The notes: generated by a model from the sequence alone, not told the origin. 64,000 bases of DNA from Xestospongia bergquistia (GCA_963965975.1 OZ014418.1:4166775-4230774); one strand, 5' to 3'; shown: positions 23,195 to 35,609, numbered from the stretch's first letter. Program-made: numbers and translations.

Positions 23195-24765
23195 CATCAC
23201 ACATCAGATCCTTGGCAAGACTCTACTAGCGACATTTTAGCCTCTCTATAAGGACACTTAACTCTGGCATACCCTTTATGTCCTGCACTGAAGGATCAGT
23301 GACCCAAGCATCGGGAGAAGCACCAAGCCAGCATTTCTCAGAGTGCACAACAAAACCAGAATCTGAGGCTGTTAACACAGTGTGACCATTGGAGCACATG
23401 TGTTCTACGTATTTACTTCTTGCCTTCAGCTTATTTTCTTTTTCCCAGGCTATCAGCTTTAGCAGATGTAAAAATGGCTTCTAGTATAAACAAAAACAAA
23501 GCAAAGAAGCCGTCTATTCTTTTTGTGATAATATTCTGCCACACTTAGATCCAGTAATATGAAGATGTCATGCTTCAAACCATTGCCAACAACTGCTTTG
23601 ACCTCTTGTCTCTTCTTGTAGTGACAATATCTTTGCAGGTGTGAGGTGAAGGTCTTCTAAAATTTCCTCTGCTGTTTTAGTCTTTTATTCAAGATGAACA
23701 GGAAACGCCTCATCAGATGGTAGGTTGTTGTTTTTGTTACTGTTGTTAGTGCAACTTACTACAACATTATCCACCTGCCTGGATTGATTATAGCAGTGAT
23801 CATGTTCTATTTTCGATAAAGATGGCAAGAATATTAAGAAGTCTGTATGGCTGATGGAGATCCAAAAGATAACACCTAAGCCTTTCAATTGCCTGTGAGG
23901 AATTTGATTCTCTAACAGAAGTAGGACAGGGGTGAAATACAACACCAGATCCATAGGATGTGATAGATGATGTCAACTGCCTTCGACGTGGGCCCAACTT
24001 GTCAACAGGTACTATATCGACATGTCGCTGCCGAGGTCTGTTCCACTGCTGTAGCGTCTGTGTAGAAGTCTGATACTCAGGTAAACTTCCATGATGACTA
24101 AAATCCACGAGTGCATATGCTACAGCAGCAATATGTTTGCAACTTCCTTTGGGTCCCATTCCACATTCAGCAAACACAATATCTAGTTCTTCAGACTTGA
24201 GAACTAACTTCCACATATATATTCTGTCCTTCCTCATTTCTGTAAGACATTTACCTCTGATGTAAGTCAAGTTGTCCACTTTAACAAACTTGCTGCTTTG
24301 AACATGACCATAAATAAACAAATTCTCAGCAGATTTATTGATTGACTTAATGCCACCAGCCATTTTTCCATCTGTCACAGAACGTGTAATGAAGTAGGCC
24401 ACTATCTGACTCATGCTAAATTGAAATGGAGTGGATAGGGCAGCTTTACAAATATTTTGCCAGCCATTTTCAGGGAACTTGATTGACTTGCCAGTGGTGC
24501 AACATTGTGAATCATGTATTCACTCACCTGGGCCATATGTAGTGTAGGCTTTTCACTCTAAGGTAATGATAAACTATATGTCATACTACTCAGTGCCATT
24601 CAAGACTGAGTGTGGGCTTACCTTGCTATCGAATTAGTTTTCTTCCCCTTGACTGACTTCCTCAATGATTGAAGTAGGTATTTAAGCTCAGCAACCTTGA
24701 AATCTTCTGGTTGTCTTCCTGCTAGCAATGTATTCATTGATGTTTCCATGCTCACTTTACCAGCT
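23195..24765 (-). pseudogene. SAP/SWIM/YqaJ-type nuclease remnant
   Basis: Reading on the minus strand, an N-terminal SAP-like helix pair is at about 24,740-24,640 (AGRQPEDFKVAELKYLLQSL, then KGKK). A 204-residue open segment (24,414-23,800) contains FITRSVTDGK, YIRGKCLTEMRKDRIYMWKL and a SWIM-type zinc motif ending CKHIAAVAYALVDF. Further on, SEKCWLGASPDAW (about 23,320) and KGYARVKCPYREAK (about 23,265-23,225) give the G-A-S-P-D and E/V-x-K catalytic strands of a YqaJ/lambda-exonuclease fold, in different frames. The usual Glu of E-x-K reads as Val-Lys here. It is likely broken by at least two frame changes. It probably serves as the accessory nuclease of an ISL2EU-type element. Confidence 0.75.
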
Positions 24766-24799
24766 GCATGAGTACACATTTAGTTTGTTTACAGCTCAT

Positions 24800-24812
24800 C
24801 CCCCCCCCCCCC
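24800..24812. repeat. Poly-C tract
   Basis: Thirteen C residues in a row in otherwise AT-rich DNA. The length in such a run is prone to sequencing error. Confidence 0.9.
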
Positions 24813-26154
24813 AGGACTTTAATTCTAATGTAGCGTTCTTAAAAAGTGAATATGTGCCATTACAATAACAAATAGAATTAATAATTTCATCAAATCAGTT
24901 CAATTGATGAGCACTAACAGTACATAAATTGGGATTTTAATTATTTTGATAATACAGCAATGAAACGCCCTTTTGTCTCTTTATAGCAACATACACAGAA
25001 GACAGATGATCAACAAATTTATGTAGTGCCTTAATCAACTACTAGCCAGATAAAAGTATAATATAGCACTAAAATGTTTGTAATGTCCAGAAATGGCACC
25101 TTATCAATTACTTCTAGTCTCTTGACAAAATTTCATTCTAAGAATAACAAAGTGACACAGTGAGTTTAGTACTTCTATGCTCTAAAGGTTAGGAAAAAAG
25201 TTCACATTAAAGCTTCAAATGTCATAATTTGTCTGCGTACCAGGCAGTTCTAAGATTGTTGTGGGCCACCCATGCATGTATATCTATATATATATATGTC
25301 CACTTTCATTTTTGTGTTGTTGTTAGTGACTTTTGGGGATGACAAATGAAACTAACACACAAACAACTGCTGATGTACATAGCACCCAATGAATATCATT
25401 ACTTCTACTGTGAATTGGGCATGACTGATTAAAGCTACTGACTTCATATTGGGTAGCTTCTCTCAGTTTAACTTTTCAGTTTTGAAACATAGCAAAAGGT
25501 TAGTTCCTTACAGTGGCAACAGTACCATCAAAATAATCACTCACTCACCTATCCACTATAATTATCACTAGTAGTTTAGTACTAACTAATCACTGGTCCC
25601 CTTGAAAAACCACCAAGACTTTTTCACACTTAGTCTGGCAGTCATTAGACCTATTTATGTCGTTTATCACTCCTCTTCCCACACAAACATATCCCAAATG
25701 TACTCTTTCCATGTATATCTTTAATGGATTCAGCTACAACCATGCAAAAGAATGTCGATAAGACACTCATATACAAGACCATATACATACATTACGCAAT
25801 CAATACTTGTATATGTACCAAAAAAAGTGTAAATCTTGTATACTTTCTTCACACTTTTCCAAGTAAGCTATGAAATAGATATAAGGACATTCTTCTCCAC
25901 CATCTCTTTGCAGCCAACCTCCAAATACATAACCTTCTTAAAGAGATTCTTTATCAAGTCTTCAAAGTATAATAACAGTTAACTTAACAACATAATGATA
26001 TTTTAGAAAACATACAAACAATTCCTGTCTATATAGATTTATTGTTCATATGAATTGTCTCACGTGCTGTAACTGTGATGACCTTACAGTTGATGAAAAA
26101 CTCTGACAATAAACAGGTCTGCCTTATGTCTTAATAGGCAATGATACTATGCAA
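24813..26154. other. Gene-poor AT-rich interval
   Basis: No supported coding region on either strand. It has a short (TA)n tract near 25,280-25,300. The expected C-terminal HECT lobe of the neighbouring pseudogene was looked for here and not found. Confidence 0.5.
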
Positions 26155-28446
26155 TAGAATGGGCTACTACCCATTTGTCTTCAAGTGTTAATAAGCTGGT
26201 TGGCTTTGTTATACCACAGTCACTTAGTTTGTCAATGTGTGTAGAGTATACATCCTCCAGTTCATCTAACATTGACACACATTGTATCTGAAATGAAATG
26301 AAAAATAATATTATGACATCATGTATTATAACAAGCTCATAATTTACATGTTTAAAGTAAAAGCATGTCTGCTACAACAGGCTAGTTTTAACCTGAAACC
26401 TCACAAGAGTAGCATCTTCATATTAGGTATAGTGGCACATTGCTATTATATGAGTTTCATGTCAAGGTATATATGATACGTTCAGATCCACACGTGTTCT
26501 AGTTAAAGTAGGTCAATGGTTGTCAAGAAACTAATACATACTTACATAACTGAACAAAGTAATAGTAATATGCAATGCATATCCTACAAGAACGTATTAC
26601 TTACTTTAATCAGTTCTTTTGCTTCAAGATGCGTGATGTCTTCAAAAGAGATTATGATATTTGAGATGTCCTTACCACATACATACTCAAAATACAGCCA
26701 AAGAGAGAATATTAAATCCAGCACCTCCACACACTAAACACATAGATGCAAGTTGTCCTAATTTGTAATACACCCTGTCCTGCAAAACAAAATTTAATTA
26801 CTTGAATTATTCTTAGTATGTGCTTACTCGAAGAGCAATGGAATCACGAAGAAGATAACCATTTTAAATATTTTTTGGAGAAATAGCCTTAACAATTAGT
26901 GTAAACAGTTCCCTAGTCAGACCACCTGTACCAATCCCCTCTTCACCAACAAACTCCACCTATATGGATATAATGGGAACAGTCAATAAAATCAAAGTAC
27001 ATACATGCCTTCTTTGATAGGTCAAATGACTTTTTATCAGTCCTCTGAAAAAATTCTTCAAGTACATTGGTTCTACTAATTACTATTGTGAAGCATTTGT
27101 CCATTAAATTTTGTCTAAGCATAGTGATAACTTCATCAATACTACTAATTTCACAAGATTGAAAATAACTAGATAAAATTTGATCAATAATTATATCAAT
27201 CATATAAGAATCACCTCAATTAATAACTAAGCTTGGCTCTGTAAGACTTGCCTCTTGGCGACTTAACTGGATTGCATATTGCAGCATAGAATCATTGTCG
27301 GTACTCTAAAGGCCAATACATATGAGGTCGCTGACACATAGCAATTATAAGCTCATTACCATCTCTTCTGGACTGTCACTGATCATCTCTTTATCATCAG
27401 ACTCATCAGCTAATTGAACTTCATCTATATATTTATATGAAATATATATAGAATATTAGATGTACTGATATATGACATACACATGTGTATATGTGTGTAA
27501 CATGATGTGAAGTCTACATGTGTTATACCAAACCTCAATAGGGCTATGGGTGATATTTTTTACACAAGTTGGTAGGTTTGCATAATGCATATAGACCAAT
27601 GACCAATGATGTATCTGAAATAACATATTATGAAATGCATACTAGCCATCCACCATTGTCCATAAACGTAGATCAGACTCATATCCTTGTATTGAACTAC
27701 CACATTCCTCTTCCCAAATAAGCAAAGAACTCCCTAAATTTAAACCTGCTACCACATACCGGGATTTATTGGCAACCAATAAAATTTGACGATTTTCGAA
27801 AAATTGCCAAATTAATATCACCACACACACAAGCCCACAATTTTAATCTGTACATGTGAAAGATTATTTTATTATAGTGGGTGTGGTAACAAGACATGTG
27901 CTAAATTCGTCAAATTTAATCTCGTCAATTATAAAATTTTACAATTCTGCCAAATTTTATCATTGCCAATAAATCCCAGTATACGGTATATGCTTGTGTA
28001 AACATGAAGTAAGGGTTGACTTGCATGCTAGAAGGTACTCTCTCAACATGTGAAATAGATTGCCACATTCTTGACATTTGTCTTGTCATGATACAGGTAA
28101 CCATTGCTAATATGCTAATAAAGCAAACTAAACAATTGTTTTTTTACATCATATAAACCTTACATTAATTGGAGAAGGGATCATGTCTAAATCTCTTTGT
28201 ATTGGACGAACATACACTTTGGCTCTGTGTACAACACTCCTCAGAAAATTGACTGAGCATCCTTCCTGTGGCACAGGAATAATTTCAAACTTATGATTAC
28301 TACTGGCACGAAGTAACTCCTAACCTCCTCCAGAAGACAGTTTAGAATATTGTTGCACGAGTTCTTCATGAAGCTCTTCTGGGCCTCCATCTTGAAATAA
28401 TGACAACCTCTTCTCTCCTAAACCTGCTAGCTGTAACTAAGCTCTA
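26155..28446 (-). pseudogene. G2E3-like HECT ubiquitin-ligase pseudogene
   Basis: Minus-strand exons with good splice sites can be placed. 28,446-28,164: LFQDGGPEELHEELVQQYSK, then SGGG, a TAG, ELLRASSNHKFEIIP, VYVRPIQRDLD. 27,424-27,360: acidic DESDDKEMISDSPEE. 27,305-27,005: a UIM-like DNDSMLQYAIQLSRQEA, one TGA, then SYFQSCEIS. 26,958-26,828: HECT start VEFVGEEGIGTGGLTRELF, one TAA. 26,779-26,605: KLGQLASMCLVCGGAGF. 26,287-26,155: ends DKWVVAHSIA, stop. One intron is only about 46 bp. The order matches G2E3-like HECT proteins. Three in-frame stops, and absence of the C-lobe with the catalytic cysteine, show it cannot be an active ligase. A degenerate duplicate of the LxxLxEKR segment lies at 28,830-28,890. 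Confidence 0.75.
27757..27981. mobile_element. TA-flanked MITE (~221 bp) in a HECT-pseudogene intron
   Basis: It begins TA-CCGGGATTTATTGGC and ends GCCAATAAATCCCAG-TA. The inverted similarity continues inward (AAATTTGACGA, AAAATTTGGCA words). The flanking TA dinucleotides fit a Tc1/mariner-type target duplication. It has no coding capacity. The minus-strand frame 27,642-27,830 merely overlaps it. Confidence 0.7.
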
Positions 28447-29116
28447 GTCTTACTGTCAGGTGGCTCATTTTGATCGGGGCAACTTAAACAAATGAATGTG
28501 TGCGACCAAGTTTTTAGTTTTTTTCTTTTTGCTTAGGTTCTCACTTCCCTTCGAATTGTACCTTTCCCTAAGCTGGTATTATAATGGAATAAGTGTTTTA
28601 TTTTGGAACTGGAAGAGGTCAGCAAAGTTCGAGAACACTTGACAATCTTGATATGCCACTATTACTAGTTTCATGACAACTGGGTACAGTTGAGATCCCG
28701 CTACCATTAGGTTGACTAGTACTCTCCTGTGGCATTCAGCAAACTATTGTATATTGACACCACTTGTTGCCTAAGGTCTCCTGTCCTCGTCTGATCTGCC
28801 ATGACTACTGCACTCTGAGGCTCTCTCTGATGGAAATGACAAATCTCTTCTCTCTAAGTCTTACTAGCCTCAACTTAAGTCTAGTTTTGTGGTAATTTCC
28901 TGCCAATGAAAAGACATGCCAACATAATTTAAAAAAGTAGTTATCAATACAATTATTGCTAAATCACTGCTAGAGATAGTATTATATATGTGAAGTACAG
29001 GATACGATATATGACAAACAATATATGCGTGCACTGAAACTCCATCTAGAATCTGTACATTGCACTATGAAGACCAAAAGAGCTAAGAATGAAGTTCAAG
29101 CTGAGACAACAAAATA
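28447..29116. other. Mostly non-coding region upstream of the HECT pseudogene
   Basis: It contains a duplicated, degraded copy (28,830-28,890) of the exon sequence at 28,390-28,450, and otherwise no recognisable gene. Confidence 0.45.
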
Positions 29117-29175
29117 ATAATACTAATATTAATATTAATAATACCAATAATACTAATAGTGATAATGATAACATT
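29117..29175. repeat. (AAT/ATA)n imperfect microsatellite
   Basis: AATAATACTAATATTAATAT-type trinucleotide-like repetition with substitutions. Confidence 0.8.
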
Positions 29176-29884
29176 ATAATAGTTTTTGGCTAGTCTTTAA
29201 GCACACAACTTAACCTCTCAACTGTCAAGCAACTTGATATCTTTCCATTAATAGATTCAACAATATTTTTGGTTATGAATTTACCTTAGCATTGTTTCAA
29301 GTCTCAACTCATCCTTGTCTCTTGCACCCTCTACATATCTATTTAGCTCTGAACAGTTTCTTTCACGTGCCACACTGAAACCTGTATAACCGATGGCTTG
29401 AGTTCATGGTCTTCATGAACAGACAAAACTATGCTTTACATTGTTGGATATAAGATTAGATACTTTGATCATTGAGAACAATATAAAAAAATATTAAAAT
29501 TTCAAGTGAACAAATGTCACAATTTATCTTCCTGCTATTAGCTTGAAAAGAGTTATGTCCAGTCCAATGATGATGGGGTAAAACAGGTCTCCTTGAAAGA
29601 TAACAAACATAAACAAATAAGAAATACTTTGAAAGGCTGTCAATTGATGCAAATAAATAGAAGTCCCTCTCTTAATACAAGTAACAATAATAAAAAAGGT
29701 CACAGATGCACTTGTACATGCTTTCACCAAGATGTTAATGAGTGTCATTGTTGACCATATTTACATCATAATCTTCAATCATCAGTAATATATAAGTAAT
29801 GTTATCCATCACATCATGTGTATGTAATAAATGTATGTTCTATATATAATGAGTTCTACGTTTTGTAACAATATCCATAGTAAG
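29176..29884. other. Gene-poor interval
   Basis: A minus-strand stretch at about 29,400-29,290 (ARERNCSELNRYVEGARDKD) is open and followed by a GT. It could be a stray exon, but it lacks any recognised domain. The rest shows nothing. Confidence 0.35.
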
Positions 29885-30750
29885 CAATACTATACTGACC
29901 AACCCTGACAGACTGTACTGACTGCTGACCAACTTACCATACTGACCATACTTTCCAAACAGTGACCACCCATACTGACTATATTAACTGACAAGACAAA
30001 GCAATGCTACTAATCATGCTGACCAACACTGACCTTTTGACCATGCTTACTGAGCATACTGACTGAACCAACCATACTGACGAACTGACCAAAGACTGAC
30101 CAACCATAATTACTGAATGTCCAATGTAAGCATCACTTTTGATCAATATTGACTAAAACTGGCCAACCACACAGATGAAATGATCATACTGACCATACAC
30201 TGACTTACATGACCATACCGACCAATCACTGACAATACTGAAGAACATTGGCATATCATACTGAACAACTAACCATACTCACCATACAATAATGTCCAAC
30301 CATACTGTACTGACTGACTGATCATAGTAAGCAACACTATTGATAATACTGAACAACACTAACAGACAATACACTGATCAACCATATTTACTAGCTGAAG
30401 ATAACTAACTGACCATACTGACTGACCAACCATAATAAGTAACAATACAACTATACTGACCAACACTGACAATTTGACCATACTAGGGATATTGACCAAC
30501 CTTGACAAACCAACTCAACTGACCATACTGACTAACACTGATACTGACCAAAACTGACCAACCATACTAACCAACTGATCAAACTGACCAACTGACCATA
30601 ATGACTGACCATAGTGACCAATAATGACCACCTGACCATTCTCACCATACTGACCATACTGATTGAATGTCCATTATGAGCAACAACACTGACTACCCAT
30701 ACTGACCATATTGACTGAACAACTATAGTAAGCAATGTTACTGACCATAC
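29885..30750. repeat. Degenerate CTGACCATA satellite
   Basis: Words ACTGACCATACTGACC, TGACCAAC and close variants recur for about 860 bp without a fixed long period. The plus strand is strongly C-rich relative to G. Frames inside it (30,532-30,735 minus) are artefacts. Confidence 0.9.
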
Positions 30751-31544
30751 TGTGTAGTTCTCTTAGATTCAATGAACACATGAGATATATGTTACTATTT
30801 ATATATAGCATACTAAGTATAGTAATGCAGGATAGCACAGGACAAAATACCAAAAATACAGCACATACAAGAAACACAATGGTTAGTGGTCTGATACCAC
30901 ACATGCTTATCTACTGATCATACTGACTTTTAGTTATGCCAAGAATTAAAAATTACAAATTATAGGGAACTTCAGTTGTATAGTCGATTGTATGTATAAC
31001 CAATAAATGAAAAAAGAAGCAGACATTATGAACATATATCAATGATAGAGAAACAAAATTTGTAATAAAAGATAACACAAAGAAATAAATTTCAAAATTC
31101 TAAAGAATTTATTACATTTGGCAAAAACAACTTAAACAAGACGAGATTAGGAATGGTAGCATGAACATCCCTATAATTATAGCCTTAGTAACAGGAGAAC
31201 GATTAAGTATTTACACCATAGGAACTTTAAAAATATGTAGTAAGTTGGGATTTTGTGACATGCTCACAATACAGCAACAGTATAGTTTTTAAATATGATT
31301 AATTCAGTGTAGGTATTTTGAGGCTACTATGGAGGGATGTTGATGTTGCAATATCTACTTTGGTCTTGTTTTAGATATTTTTACTACCATCCCTACATTT
31401 TTTAGAAATTATTTTATTTACTTGTAGGAACAACAATTATCTTTTATAAAAAAGTCTGTCAGAAATATTTTATTTGGCAGAAATGACTAAATGTTGACAT
31501 TTTGTATAATAGTAATATGGTAACATTTTCCTTCATAATCTGAC
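30751..31544. other. Spacer between two satellites
   Basis: AT-rich, no gene recognised. Small inverted words only. Confidence 0.5.
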
Positions 31545-32560
31545 TGACACTGACAGTCTACCTGATTGACTTTGACTGACTACCCAATTGACTACAGACT
31601 GACTATCTGATCCAACTGACTGTCAGACTTACTATTTCACTGACTATCTGACTCTTTCATAAACTATCTGATTGATTATCTGACTGACTATCTAACAGAC
31701 TATCTGACGGACAATCTGATAGTCTATGTGACCAACTATCTGACTGACTATCAGAATTACTCTCTACTCTGATTTCTTCACTAATTATCTGAATGACTAT
31801 CTAAGCTTTTCATTAACTATCTGATTGATTATCTGACTGACTATCTAACAGACTATCTGACGGACAATCTGACAGTCTATGTGACCAACTACCTGATTGA
31901 CTATCAGAATTACTCTCTACTCTGATTTCTTCACTAATTATCTGAATGACTATCTAATCTTTTTATTAACTATCTGATTGATTATTTGACTGACTATCTG
32001 ACTAATAAATGTCTTACAGCTAATCTGATCATCTGGCTGAATGTCTCAATCGTTATCTGACTCATTATCTGACCGAATATGTATCTGATTGACTAAATGA
32101 CTATCTGACTGACGATTTGACTCTTTGACTAACTATCTGATTGATTATCTAGCAGACCATTTGACTTAATGACTGACTATTTGACAGAATATCTGACTAT
32201 CTGACTAACTATCTAACTGACTCTTAGTCTAACCCTATAAGATTGATTATGTGACTGACTATCTGACTCATTGCCTGACTGCATGAATGTCTGCTTGACT
32301 ATCTGATTCACCTTCTGACTGACTATATGACTGACTATCTGGTTGACTATCAATCTAACTGACTCTCTGAATGACTGTTTGACTTCAAATCTGACTCTTT
32401 TTGACTGACTATCAGATTGTTTATCTAACTGACTATTTGACTGTCTATCTGACAGGCCATCTAAGTTTTTGACCAACTGTGAGATTGCTTATCAAAACTG
32501 ACTACCAATCTGCCTGGCTGTCTGACTGACTATCTGACTGATTATCAGTAATGTCTGTGA
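31545..32560. repeat. Degenerate CTGACTAT satellite with a 153-bp higher-order duplication
   Basis: TATCTGACTGACTATCTGA-type 4/12-bp repetition for about 1 kb. Between about 31,660 and 31,970 a 153-bp block is duplicated: AACTATCTGATTGATTATC starts at 31,662, 31,815 and 31,968. It includes the non-repetitive marker TTACTCTCTACTCTGATTTC. Minus-strand frame 32,213-32,476 is a translation of the repeat. Confidence 0.9.
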
Positions 32561-32839
32561 TTTTACTTACTAAGATCGGTATGGTCAGTCAGTGTTAGTC
32601 AGATTTGATATGACTGGTGTTTTCTGTTAATGAATATATTTTAATGGACAATCTGGACCATATCAGCATCAACAATTCTACATAAAACAATATTCTGTAA
32701 ACTTGGGATTATGGTACCATTTCAACAAAGTCTTATCTTATATATGTACACTGTGGTTCATCAAAATTATTCTGTAAAATCAAAAATTTAGTTTAAATGT
32801 GGGGCCACAACATTGAAGTGGCAGTTGATTGAAGACTTA
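32561..32839. other. Spacer
   Basis: AT-rich; nothing recognised. Confidence 0.5.
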
Positions 32840-33200
32840 GATTGGTGGATAGACAGATAGATAGACAAAAGATGGACAAACAGGTGTATGGATTGAATGA
32901 ATTGATTAAGACTTCGGCAGACAGAAAGGACTGATGGACAAATTAGATGGATAGATACTTTGACAGACAAATAAAGAGTATCATAGTTGAATGATGGCCG
33001 AGATATTATCAGATAGATAGATTGGATTATAGTGAATATATGAATGATTCAGTGGATGAGGTGATAAATGGACATATGGATGAAAGGATGGAAAACAAAG
33101 AGGTGAGTAGATGGACAGACAGATAAATAGATAATATATGATTAGGTCAATATAGATATTGATAGATGGCTAGTCAGAAAAAAGATAGACAAGATGAGAA
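32840..33200. repeat. Degenerate GATA/GATG-type simple repeat
   Basis: Imperfect runs such as GATAGACAGATAGATAGACA and ATGGATGAAAGGATGG over about 350 bp. Confidence 0.8.
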
Positions 33201-33262
33201 TGATGGATGACATTATTACCAAAGATTCATGTGGACCAGGTGTCTTTTATTTTTAAAAAGTT

Positions 33263-33368
33263 TGCCAGTACTATTGCACAGAAACATACTGTATCCACTT
33301 TTGATGATACTTTAAATAAAGTATCATTGAGAATGGACGCAAAATGTTTCTGTGCAATAGCACTGGCA
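33263..33368. mobile_element. 106-bp foldback element (near-perfect palindrome)
   Basis: The left arm starts TGCCAGTACTATTGCACAG. The right arm ends CTGTGCAATAGCACTGGCA. The arms extend to the centre, where TGATACTTTA meets TAAAGTATCA. About 52 bp pair with 52 bp with few mismatches. No coding potential; opposite-strand frames here mirror each other. Confidence 0.8.
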
Positions 33369-33624
33369 CATTTTTGGATGTGCAAACACATGGAAATTGA
33401 GTTAGAGACATAAAGAAACAAAGAGAGGCACACAGAGACAGAGAGAAAAGATGCTCGTTTATTTGGAATTTTTCCAAAGGAGAGTCTGACTTAAACTCAC
33501 CTTGCTAGTTGGTCTAAGATTTTAGGCAAAGGAAGGCAGCTATCTATGAATATCTATCCATATGAAATGGCTACATGCTACAATAATCCCTTTTTCATCT
33601 TTGTAATGATGATTTCAACTATTA
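33369..33624. other. Spacer
   Basis: Purine-rich at 33,410-33,450 (AGAGACAGAGAGAAAAGA). No gene. Confidence 0.5.
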
Positions 33625-34440
33625 CTGTAAAATAAAGCAGTTGTTAGATTGATATATATGAAACTAAGGAAATAGTAATCAGATTGATAAACAAATATTA
33701 AACTTTATAATTATATTATAACAATGTTATATTCAAAGTCAGCACAGAGTTCAATTGGAAAAAAGGAAAATTCTACATAACAAAACAGAGACATATTGAA
33801 GGAAAATTGTGGATGTGTGAATAGAGAGGACAGAGAGAGAGAGAGTGGACAGAAATAGAGAGATAACAAGGAGCCAATAATGTAGGTGACTCTGGGAGTA
33901 TTATAAGTCTGATTAACTTCAAATTACCACAATAAATAGAATGTGGTGATAACATTCTGCATTAAATATTTATACTTCATTGTTTGTTCAGGACAGGTTC
34001 CTCTTTGGGAATCTTTGCACCACTTCAAACACTAGGCCTTGAGAAAATAGATTTGAAGGTTTTTAAAAAGGGGAATCGTCAGTCTTGTACTCACCTTGCT
34101 AATTGTCTTTTTATGCTGAATGGAAGCACGACATCTTGGGATATTCTTCTGTGTAGAACTGTAGAATATGGACAGATACAACCAAATTTCTGACATTTGA
34201 GGAATAATGACATGATATCATCAATTAGATGCAATATTGTTTTCTTGAAATAATAAATCTACATGTACATGTACCCATACAATCTTGTAGCAGTCTTACT
34301 TTGGTCCAAACACTTTATCCTATTTCTAAAAGCTCTGCCCTATTTAAAGTAGGCCATCATTTTACACAATTTAAAAATTACTATCTTATTACTTTGAAAG
34401 CACTAGATCCTGATTTCTAAAATCACTACCCTATATTTTT
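33625..34440 (-). repeat. Interspersed repeat R2, copy 2
   Basis: Reverse-complement relative of 15,215-16,055 over most of its length, with indels. It carries an added GA-rich run at about 33,828-33,850. Confidence 0.75.
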
Positions 34441-34880
34441 AATACATATATCCTATTTGAATGTTATCACATAGTAAAACTCAGTATTGGATTTGTAAAA
34501 ACACACAACATTACACAAAAGACCATATTTTACAATAAAAGATGCTATTAAATTTAAAAAAATACAATACTTAATTTACAATTTACTCAAAAAAGTACTA
34601 CCCTTGCTTAAACGTCACTAGACTGGCACTAATTGACTGCTCTATTAGAATGTTATCACTTTAAAAGAAACTATCCTACTTCTAAAGAGACTACCCTTTT
34701 CGAAGTAGTCTATCATTTTGCACAAAAGAACTACACTACTTAAATGCTACTAGTTTAAAAACCACTGTCCTATCTTACAAAAATCACTATTTAAAAAAAA
34801 TACCCTATATTTAAAAAGCACCACCCTATTAAGACTTTAGTACCCTCTCTAAGATTTAACTAGCCTCTCTTTAATGTGGC
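34441..34880. repeat. Low-complexity ACTACCCTA-type tract
   Basis: Loose recurrence of CTACCCT / CCTATTT / TTTAAAA words across about 430 bp with no strict period. Confidence 0.5.
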
Positions 34881-34929
34881 TATTTTGGGACTAATCACCT
34901 CTCATAATTACTCACAAATTATTTTAAAT

Positions 34930-35600
34930 GTTATTGTTATAAACAACATTGACAGACATAACTAAGGGAGAAAAATTGAAATGCCATTAAAACAAAATCC
35001 TGTAGTATATGGTAATTCTGCAACTAGTTATGTGTGTTTTTAGGCTTGATAGCTTGTAAATTTAGTAACTTTAATCATCTGAGACTCTTTCCTAGATTAA
35101 ACTACAGCAACAAGATACAAGCATATGGCTAGTCCTAAGAAGTAAGTGATTAATTTTAAATACATTTGCATATAACAGCTCACCTTAATCTGGGCACATG
35201 AAATTTGTTATAACTCTGGTAGTGTAAAAGACCAAAGAACATGCATTTCAGCTTAAATACTTAATGCTTACATGAGAGCTCTGAAAAAGTATGGGCGAAA
35301 AACACCATGAATCATCGAGTGTCTCACTCTAACATGAAAGTTTAGAAGTAATTTGAGGTCCCAAAAAGAGAGCTAACGCAAAAAATGACAGAAATATTCT
35401 GTGCAACCTCAAAATGCTTAGTACTTTTTTTTTACCTGCCAAACTGATGGTTTGTTAGAACAGGTTGTTTCTCAATAGTTTTGGAGCATCAATGATATCT
35501 TTCTTGGGGTCAAATATCATCACTTTTGTATCAACTTGACGTTGACTACGGTTGATAACATTGTGACTCTTTTACAATTTCTTCAAGTTCTTATTACAGT
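34930..35600 (+). repeat. Interspersed repeat R1, copy C (uninterrupted)
   Basis: It matches both halves of copy B continuously across CCTGTAGTATATGGTAATTC, the site where copy B holds the CACTA-like element. It also matches copy A in its right part. It runs directly into the C-terminal end of the minus-strand integrase-core remnant. Confidence 0.8.
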
Positions 35601-35609
35601 GGTGAACCA

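Larger units (their letters stand above)
21840..24800. mobile_element. ISL2EU-like transposon remnant (DDE_4 transposase plus YqaJ nuclease)
   Basis: A plus-strand DDE_4 transposase (to about 22,870) and a minus-strand SAP/SWIM/YqaJ gene (from about 24,765 down to 23,195) converge. This transposase-plus-nuclease pairing is known for ISL2EU/IS4EU-type eukaryotic DNA transposons. Terminal repeats were not identified, so the limits are estimates from the coding remnants. Confidence 0.6.

Noticed and set aside
32213-32476. Ser/Gln-rich minus-strand frame
   Set aside because: It is a translation of the CTGACTAT satellite.
29885-32560. Possible CRISPR-like array
   Set aside because: There are no uniform repeats separated by unique spacers, and the genome is eukaryotic. 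It is a degenerate simple satellite.
33207-33477. Overlapping frames on both strands with similar peptides
   Set aside because: They mirror the arms of the 106-bp palindrome.
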